Below, one piece after another: positions 52,365 to 58,648 of a stretch of DNA of 64,000 nucleotides. Origin of the DNA: JABWBH01 sp964526695 (GTDB taxonomy: Bacteria > Planctomycetota > Phycisphaerae > UBA1845); assembly GCA_964526695.1 (NCBI GenBank), contig CAZGJA010000051.1, positions 73,786 to 137,785 on the forward strand, in the 5' to 3' direction. The notes below the pieces were generated by a model, which saw nothing but the letters and a program-made list of their open reading frames with translations, was not told the DNA's origin and searched no databases. Position numbers and translations under genes: made by a program. Within the stretch, counting starts at the first letter, position 1. Every line of letters starts with the position of its first letter.

Positions 52365-52643
52365 TATACAATGGTATCCATCCCGCGACGGCGGACCAAA
52401 TCCCCGGTGGCCAGTCTGGGAAGCCTGCGGGAGAGGTGCTCCATGACACGATACACCCGCACATTACGCGATCAGGATCGACGGGAAATGACCGGCTGGA
52501 AAGCCGGTTCCCCACCACAGGCCTTGATAACCACGGGCTGCTGCTGGAGCGGGAAATGCCCGCGCACGGTTCATCCCGGAAGCACGCCCTCCCCCTGCCC
52601 CCTCCCGAGGGGAGGGGGGAGAATCACGCCTCGGAGAGGCGTA

Positions 52644-52724
52644 CCACCCAACTCACGCCGGAGATTCGTGCCGCCCAACTCGCGCCAGAGATTCGCGCCG
52701 CCGAACTCGCGCCGGAGATTCGTG
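52644..52724. repeat. Three 27-base tandem repeats beside the icd stop codon
   Basis: Units at 52644, 52671 and 52698 share CCGCCCAACTCGCGCCGGAG plus ATTCGTG with a few substitutions. The array ends 9 bases before the icd stop codon. The period is a multiple of three, so the array would be in frame if the icd stop were lost. The rest of 52365-52732 contains a GGCTGGAAAGCC hairpin (near 52495) and no gene. Confidence 0.75.
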
Positions 52725-52732
52725 CCACCCTG

Positions 52733-54049
52733 TCACCCCATCCCCTTCACCACCGCATCTCCAAACTCGCTGCACTTGAGCAGTCTCACCCCCGCGGCCC
52801 CTTCGGCCTTCATCAACCGCTCGAAGTCGTAGGTCACGGTCTTCGCGTCGATGGCCGCGTTCATGCCTTTGAGGATCAGGTCCGCCGCGGCGGTCCAGCC
52901 CATGTAACGGAGCATCATTTCGCCGGAGAGGATGACGCTGCCGGGGTTGACCTGGTCTTTGCCGGCGTACTTCGGCGCGGTGCCGTGCGTGGCTTCGAAG
53001 ATGGCGTGGCCGGTGGTGTAGTTGATGTTGCCGCCGGGGGCGATGCCGATGCCGCCGACCTGGGCCGCCAGCGCGTCGGAGAGGTAGTCGCCGTTGAGGT
53101 TGGGGGTGGCCATGATGTCGAAGTCGCGCGGACGGGTGAGGATCTGCTGCAGGACGATGTCGGCGATGGCGTCCTTGATGAGCACGCGGCCGGCGGCGAG
53201 GGCGGCTTCCTGCTCCGTGTTGGCGGCCTCCTCGCCCTTGTCTTTCTTGGTGCGTTCCCATTGCGTCCACGTGTACGTCTGCGCGGCGAACTCCTTCTCA
53301 GCGAGGGCGTATCCCCAGTCGCGGAACGCGCCCTCGGTGAACTTCATGATGTTGCCTTTGTGCACAAGGGTGACGCTCTTGCGCTTGTTGGCGACGGCGT
53401 ACTGAATGGCCGATCGGACGAGGCGCTCCGTGCCTTCGCGGCTCATGGGCTTGATGCCGATGCCGCTGGTCTCGGGGAAGCGGATCTTCTTGACGCCCAT
53501 GGCCTCGCGCAGCCAGGCGATGACCTTTTTCACCTCCGGCGTGCCCGCGGCCCATTCGATGCCCGCGTAAATGTCCTCCGTATTCTCGCGGAAGATGATC
53601 ATGTCCACGTCCTGCGGGCGCTTCACGGGAGAGGGCACGCCGGCGAAGTACTGCACGGGGCGCACGCAGGCGTAGAGGTCCAGCTCCTGCCGCAGCGCCA
53701 CGTTGAGCGAGCGGATGCCGCCGCCGACGGGCGTGGTCAGCGGACCTTTGATGCCGACGAGGTAATGGCGAAAGGCCTCAAGCGTGTCGTTCGGCAGCCA
53801 CGTGCCGTACTTGTGATACGACTTCTCGCCGGCGAAGACTTCGAACCACGCGATCTTGCGCTTCCCCTTGAAGGCCTTCTCGACGGCGGCGTCGAAGACG
53901 CGCACGGAGGCGCGCCAGATGTCCGGTCCGGTGCCGTCGCCTTCGATGAACGGGACGACGGGGCAATCGGGCACGCGCAGACCTTCGCGCGTCATGGTGA
54001 TGACGTCTCCGGCGGCGGGCAGCGTGAGGTTTTCGAACTTGGGTGTCAT
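52733..54049 (-). CDS. icd: NADP-dependent isocitrate dehydrogenase
   Basis: This enzyme oxidises isocitrate to 2-oxoglutarate in the TCA cycle. The 438-residue protein is of the E. coli type I form: VPFIEGDGTGPDIW, GGGIRSLNVALRQELDLYAC (Ser of the regulatory phosphorylation loop and three substrate Arg), RENTEDIYAGIEW, LVHKGNIMKFTEGAF, and HGTAPKYAGKDQVNPGS, in which Lys-Tyr marks NADP preference. An insert around residues 285-297 (ERTKKDKGEEAAN) is longer than in E. coli. Start and stop fit the family. A TACTAT hexamer about 70 bases upstream may be the -10. Confidence 0.96.
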   Translation of the reverse strand: MTPKFENLTLPAAGDVITMTREGLRVPDCPVVPFIEGDGTGPDIWRASVRVFDAAVEKAFKGKRKIAWFEVFAGEKSYHKYGTWLPNDTLEAFRHYLVGIKGPLTTPVGGGIRSLNVALRQELDLYACVRPVQYFAGVPSPVKRPQDVDMIIFRENTEDIYAGIEWAAGTPEVKKVIAWLREAMGVKKIRFPETSGIGIKPMSREGTERLVRSAIQYAVANKRKSVTLVHKGNIMKFTEGAFRDWGYALAEKEFAAQTYTWTQWERTKKDKGEEAANTEQEAALAAGRVLIKDAIADIVLQQILTRPRDFDIMATPNLNGDYLSDALAAQVGGIGIAPGGNINYTTGHAIFEATHGTAPKYAGKDQVNPGSVILSGEMMLRYMGWTAAADLILKGMNAAIDAKTVTYDFERLMKAEGAAGVRLLKCSEFGDAVVKGMG

Positions 54050-54288
54050 GTCAGGTGATTCCTCGGAAAAACAAGCGGTTTCGCGGTGTCCAGGCTTCGA
54101 TCCATGGGCGTCGGTTCGATAGTACGAACGGCGGCGGAGCGTGTCAAAAAGGCGCAGGGTCGCGCGCCGGGGGGCTCACCGGAGGCGCGGGCTTTAGATG
54201 CGGCCGCAAGCCCCCTCCACGCCTCCAAGCCCAGTGGCTTCAACGCGGCGCATCCTTCCGACGGCCGGCCGCGTACTCATTCATGGAG

Positions 54289-54906
54289 CTACGGACAGCC
54301 CAGCTCCTCCGAGCAGTCTTCGCAGGGCGGTTCACCGCTGAGGCATAAGCATTCGAAGCAGAATTCAAGGCCGTTGCAGAACAAACCGTCGTCGCATTCT
54401 TCATCGCTTCCGCACCCGGATGCGCAGGCATCGAGATCCTCCATGCAGACGATGCAGTCTTCAGTGTTGGGGCAGGGAGCTTCCCCCTCGATGCAACTGC
54501 AATTCACGCACTGTTCGATTCCGTTGCAAAAAGCGCCGTCGTCGCAGTCGGCATCGACCGTGCAAGCAGGCACCACACAGGCATCCGCGTCCTCATCGCA
54601 GTAAGCGCACGGCGTATCAGGAGGGCATGGGCGCTCGCCGGATTCACATGCTCCGTTGACGCACGATTCCTCGCCGTTGCAGTACAGACCGTCGTCGCAG
54701 TCGGCATCAATCGCACACTCGGGCGGCTCTGCATTCTCGGGCGCGGGGCATGTGGGGTCGCAGCCGAGCAGGGCGACCAGGCATGCCGTGACGACGAAGG
54801 GCATTGCCACGTGAAGCACGGCTCGGCCCGGCCTGCGAGGCGGTGAGTGGTTCACGGAATCTCCCGAAGTGTGCGGTTCAGATTCGAGATCACCCAGCTT
54901 GAGCAT
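54289..54906 (-). CDS. Cys-rich secreted lipoprotein with repeated DCDDGxxCNG units
   Basis: The 205-residue protein has a lipoprotein signal (VVTACLVALLGC, lipobox LLGC) after a 34-residue N-region, then three Cys-rich units. Each starts (A/T/S)DxxCDDGxxCNGxExC and continues to C(D/P)xxxDxC, giving about 30 cysteines in 150 residues. Such units occur in extracellular disulphide-rich proteins of myxobacteria and planctomycetes; their function is unknown. The start at 54906 is selected for GGGAGGT seven bases upstream; the ATG at 54804 directly before the signal is an alternative. It ends GCP, reminiscent of the CP ends of neighbouring secreted proteins. Confidence 0.72.
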   Translation of the reverse strand: MLKLGDLESEPHTSGDSVNHSPPRRPGRAVLHVAMPFVVTACLVALLGCDPTCPAPENAEPPECAIDADCDDGLYCNGEESCVNGACESGERPCPPDTPCAYCDEDADACVVPACTVDADCDDGAFCNGIEQCVNCSCIEGEAPCPNTEDCIVCMEDLDACASGCGSDEECDDGLFCNGLEFCFECLCLSGEPPCEDCSEELGCP

Positions 54907-55002
54907 GGCGTCACCTCCCGCATCGCTGCGCAACCAATTGTCCGATCCGGCAAGGTGTCCATCAAGTTTGCAGGAGGTGGCCGCGGCTCAGGGCACGCAG
55001 GA

Positions 55003-55578
55003 TTAAAGGTGACCTCGCGGGCGGTTGGCATCGGGTCGCCGGCGCGGCCTTACCGTGGCCCACGGAGTGGAGCTGTTGCGAAAGCCGTTGATCACCGCAA
55101 TCGCCAGCCGTACGCGCTGCGTCGAACCCAGGAAATCATAGCCGATCACCCCGACAGGCCGGCCCGTCTCACCGACCAGCACCACGCCGCCCCCAGCGAC
55201 CTGGTACTCCGCGCGCGCGAATGCTGCCCAGGCGTAGAGGCGGACCGCTCCGCCGACATCGACAGTCATCACGCCTTGTGGTCCAACGACGACACGGTTC
55301 TTGCGCTGCAGGAAGAGCGATCTTGCCCCGCGCCACGCCGCGTGGAGCATGCCCAGACTCAGCACCGTGTACCACCATGCCCTTCCGCCAATTACGAATC
55401 CAATGGGCAGATTCCCCAGTCCGCTCAGACCGAAGAAGAACAACGCGAACCACGCGAATCGGTTCCCCTGCCAGACGACCACCATCCGTCCGTCGTACTC
55501 GAAGCCGCACTCGGGGCATGTGTGGCATTGGGGCAGACCATGCAAGTTGTAATTGCATATCGGGCAGTGCGTCAGCAT
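55003..55578 (-). CDS. Membrane protein with N-terminal zinc ribbon
   Basis: The 191-residue protein opens with CPICNYNLHGLPQCHTCPEC (5-24), a four-Cys ribbon like that at the end of the protein at 30372-30899, followed by two membrane segments (about 40-60 and 63-85) and a cytoplasmic beta-rich domain (about 90-170) with VVVGPQGVMTVDVGGAVRLY, resembling a PH-like fold. GGAG is nine bases before the ATG. It overlaps the stop of the permease gene upstream by seven bases, so it is translated from the same mRNA. Confidence 0.65.
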   Translation of the reverse strand: MLTHCPICNYNLHGLPQCHTCPECGFEYDGRMVVVWQGNRFAWFALFFFGLSGLGNLPIGFVIGGRAWWYTVLSLGMLHAAWRGARSLFLQRKNRVVVGPQGVMTVDVGGAVRLYAWAAFARAEYQVAGGGVVLVGETGRPVGVIGYDFLGSTQRVRLAIAVINGFRNSSTPWATVRPRRRPDANRPRGHL

Positions 55579-56513
55579 CGTGTTGCGCTCCGGCCATCGT
55601 CGCGGCCTCGGTTCGGGAGGCTGGTGAAGGCGGTCGGTGGAGCTTGGAGCAGTGCCGGCTCCCGCGCGGGCTTGTCATCCATGCGTCCCGCGCCGACGAC
55701 TCCCAGACCGCGCATCAGATCGCGCTGGCAGAGCATGAACGCCACCACCAGCGGGAGCATGGCGATCAGGCTGGCCGCCATGAGCAGGTTGGCCCACGTG
55801 CCGGCTTGCGACTGGTACATGCGCAGCCCAAGAGCGACGGGGAACGTCTTGAAGTCCGTCAGGTAGAGGAAAGGATCGAGGAACTCGCGCCAGTGGAACA
55901 CGAAGCTCAGCAGTCCCGCGGTGACCACGGCGGGTCGCACGGAGGGCAGGGCAACATGGAAGAACACGCGCCACGTGGAGGCGCCGTCGAGGCGCGCGGC
56001 GTCCTCCGCGGCCGTCGGCGTAGCGCGGAAGAACCGGGTGAACAACAGCACGTTGAACGCTCCGCCGCCCAGCCATGCGGGCACGATGAGCGGCTTGTAG
56101 GTTCCGACCCAGCCCAGCGCCTGATAGATCAGGAATCGCGGCAGCATCAGCACTTCGGATGGGATCAGCAGCGAAAGGACCACCGCCGCTGACAGCGCGG
56201 TGGCGCCGCGAAAGCGAAACCTCGCCAGCGCGTAACCCGCCATCGCCGACGTGAGCACCGCGCCGATCATCGACACCGTGGAGATGAAGAGCGAATTGAG
56301 CATGAAGCGCAGCAGCGGCAGGCGCGTCGCGGCCGAAACGAAGTTGGAGGGGTGCGGATCGGCGGTCCAGAAGGTCGGCGGAAAGGCGTACGCTTCCTCC
56401 AGCGGCTTCAGCGCCGAAGCCAGCGCCCAAACCAGCGGGAGCAGCATCCACGCGGCCAGGCAGGTCGCGGCGGCGATCAGCAGGATGTCACCCCATCGAC
56501 GGGCTTTCTTCAT
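55572..56513 (-). CDS. ABC transporter permease, carbohydrate (MalG-like) type
   Basis: The 313-residue protein has six membrane segments and the binding-protein-dependent permease EAA loop EDAARLDGASTWRVFFHVAL (about 171-190). It resembles MalG/UgpE inner-membrane subunits that import sugars. A long polar tail of about 40 residues follows the last helix. No other subunit (second permease, binding protein, ATPase) is next to it in the window; the upstream side is a repeat-rich spacer, so it stands alone. The start at 56513 begins the first helix. A TACCAT hexamer lies ten bases upstream. Confidence 0.85.
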   Translation of the reverse strand: MKKARRWGDILLIAAATCLAAWMLLPLVWALASALKPLEEAYAFPPTFWTADPHPSNFVSAATRLPLLRFMLNSLFISTVSMIGAVLTSAMAGYALARFRFRGATALSAAVVLSLLIPSEVLMLPRFLIYQALGWVGTYKPLIVPAWLGGGAFNVLLFTRFFRATPTAAEDAARLDGASTWRVFFHVALPSVRPAVVTAGLLSFVFHWREFLDPFLYLTDFKTFPVALGLRMYQSQAGTWANLLMAASLIAMLPLVVAFMLCQRDLMRGLGVVGAGRMDDKPAREPALLQAPPTAFTSLPNRGRDDGRSATRC

Positions 56514-56542
56514 GGCGGGGGTGATGGTATCGCGTCGATAAG

Positions 56543-56635
56543 AGCGCGTCGCGTCGGTGAAAGCTCGTCGCATCGATGAAAGCGCGTCGCGTCGGTGGAA
56601 TCGCGTCGCATCGGTGGAAGCGCGTCGCGTCGTGA
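56543..56635. repeat. 19-base minisatellite, about five units in an alternating pattern
   Basis: Units AGCGCGTCGCGTCGGTGAA, AGCTCGTCGCATCGATGAA, then variants of the same two types alternate from 56543 to 56635, giving a 38-base higher-order period. It sits upstream of the ABC permease start on one side and of the FG-GAP gene on the other. No gene is present in 56514-56950. Confidence 0.75.
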
Positions 56636-56950
56636 GCGTGCGTGTTCGGGTGGCACGTCGCCGAAGCGGGCGGCGGCGCCACTCGGACGCGGCGCCGTTG
56701 CCGCGCGAGGCGGACGCGCGGGCTATTCGGGGGACCGGCTTTTCACCCGGTCATGCACGGTCGCTCCAGCCGGGCGGAGTGGCCCCGGAACCGAAGCCGA
56801 AAGCTCTGCGGCCCACAGACCGGGACAGAACGGCGCGGATTTCGCTTGAATCCGGCCTTCAATCGGCGTTAGGATGGTTCCTGATTCGAGCGACAGACTC
56901 TCGGAAGCACCCGCGTGGACTTCCGCGCCCGCCTAAGAAGGAGTACGCCC

Positions 56951-58420
56951 ATGACGACGACAACGCTTCGGTCGATAGCCTGCATCGCGGTTCTCACGTT
57001 GGCGGCGCACGCCACGGCGCAGACGTGGGAGCAGCGGCAGAAACTCACGACTGAGGACTCGGCGAGCGAATACTTCGGCTTCTCCGTCGCCCTCTCGGGC
57101 GATACGGCCCTGATCGGGGCGTTCTACAGCGACGTCCTTACATGGACGTCAGGCTTGGCCCACGTGTTCGAGAAGGTGAACGGCGTCTGGACGCAGGTGG
57201 CCGAGCTGAGGGCCAGCAACGGGACGACAGACGATTGCTTCGGTGAATCGATATCCCTCTCGGGCGATACGGCGCTGGTTACGGCACCCGGTAGTTGGTA
57301 CCGCGAGTCGGGCCCCGGCGCGGCGTACGTGTTCGAAAGGGTGAGCGGCGTCTGGACACAGGTGGCCAAGCTGACGGCCAGCGACGGGACCGAGCACGAC
57401 CACTTCGGCGACTCCGTCGCCCTGTCGGGCGCTACCGCCCTGGTCGGGAGGTTGAGCGATGGCAACCGCGGGTCGGCGTACGTGTTCGAAAAGGTGAGTG
57501 GCGTCTGGACACAGGTGGCCAAGCTGACGGCCAGCGACGGGGCGACGGACGACTACTTCGGCGACGCTGTCGCTCTCTTGGGCGCTACGGCGCTGGTCGG
57601 GGCACCGTATGACGACGATCGCGGGGAAGGCTCCGGCTCAGTGTACGTGTTCGAGAAAGTCAACGGCGTCTGGACGCAGACGGCCAAGCTCACCGCCAGC
57701 GACGGGGCAGGGGGCGACGCCTTCGGCTGTTCAGTCGTCCTTTCGGGCGATACGGCGCTGGTCGGCGCCGACGGCGCCGACGACCGCGGGGAGTACTCCG
57801 GCGCGGCGTATGTCTTCCAGAACATCAACGGCGTCTGGACGCAGACGGCCAAGCTCACCGCCGACGACGGAACAGGGGACGAAGGGTTCGGCGGGTCCGT
57901 CGCGATTTCGGGCGATACAGCGCTGGTTGGGGCGTACCATGACGACGACCGCGGGAGCTACTCCGGCTCGGCATATGTGTTCCAGAAGATCAAAGGGGTC
58001 TGGACGCAGGCGGCGAAGCTGACGGCTGACGACGGTGCTGCCTTCGATTACTTTGGCTATTCCGTCGCAATTTCCGGCGATGCGTCGATAATTGGCGCCT
58101 TCGGTGACGACGACCGCGGGTCTTTTTCTGGATCGGCATATGCGTTCGAGCATGTCTTCCATTGCACAGATCTGGAGCGCATCGCCAAGGCCGCCTGCGC
58201 GACCGTCAACGGCTTTAACGTGCTTACCATCGTGCTCGCCAAGGCAACCCCTGGCGACTCCTTCACCGTCACCCTCTCCACCGGAGCGAGCAAAACGGGC
58301 ACAATCGACTCCCGCGGCAAAGGCAAAGCCAAGTTCAAGCGTCTGCCCTCCGGCGACGGCATCGCCACGGCCGAGTGGGGCTGCGGCGCGACGGCGGAGA
58401 AGACGTACTCGTGTCGGTGA
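56951..58420 (+). CDS. Secreted FG-GAP seven-bladed propeller protein with the WGCGA-type C-terminal domain
   Basis: The 489-residue protein has a signal peptide (about 1-23, ending HATAQ), seven FG-GAP repeats of about 54 residues (DYFGDSVALSGDTALVGA ... SGSAYVFEKVNGVWTQ) and the shared C-terminal domain (about 405-489: LERIAKAAC, GDSFTVTLSTGASKTGTI, GKGKAKF, WGCGATAEKTYSCR). The terminal residue is Arg rather than Pro. Seven repeats match the integrin-type beta-propeller. Calcium loops of the DxDxD type are weak (DDDRG). AAGGAG is nine bases before the ATG. Expected to be on the cell surface or secreted. Confidence 0.87.
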   Translation: MTTTTLRSIACIAVLTLAAHATAQTWEQRQKLTTEDSASEYFGFSVALSGDTALIGAFYSDVLTWTSGLAHVFEKVNGVWTQVAELRASNGTTDDCFGESISLSGDTALVTAPGSWYRESGPGAAYVFERVSGVWTQVAKLTASDGTEHDHFGDSVALSGATALVGRLSDGNRGSAYVFEKVSGVWTQVAKLTASDGATDDYFGDAVALLGATALVGAPYDDDRGEGSGSVYVFEKVNGVWTQTAKLTASDGAGGDAFGCSVVLSGDTALVGADGADDRGEYSGAAYVFQNINGVWTQTAKLTADDGTGDEGFGGSVAISGDTALVGAYHDDDRGSYSGSAYVFQKIKGVWTQAAKLTADDGAAFDYFGYSVAISGDASIIGAFGDDDRGSFSGSAYAFEHVFHCTDLERIAKAACATVNGFNVLTIVLAKATPGDSFTVTLSTGASKTGTIDSRGKGKAKFKRLPSGDGIATAEWGCGATAEKTYSCR

Positions 58421-58421
58421 C

Positions 58422-58488
58422 GAACAGAGCCGCGACCGTAAGGGAGCGAACCCGTAACGAACAGAGCCGCGACCGTAAGGGAGCGAAC
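58422..58488. repeat. Tandem pair of a dispersed 30-base element
   Basis: A 30-base unit beginning GAACAGAGCCGCGACCGTAA and ending GGGAGCGAAC occurs at 58422-58451 and, identically, at 58459-58488. Its reverse complement matches part of 24330-24360. The copies start two bases after the FG-GAP stop codon. No gene is present up to 58648. Confidence 0.7.
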
Positions 58489-58648
58489 CGCGCGGGCGAG
58501 GCCGCGGGTTCGAACTTCACGGACGGCTCTCGTAAGGCGAGTCGCCCAGGAGACCGGAACAAGCTTGAAGGTTCGATTGCGCGACGGGAGGCCGGAAGGT
58601 GCGCTTGCTTACGCGCGCGGATCTGGAGATCCGCTCACACCCGGTCCG

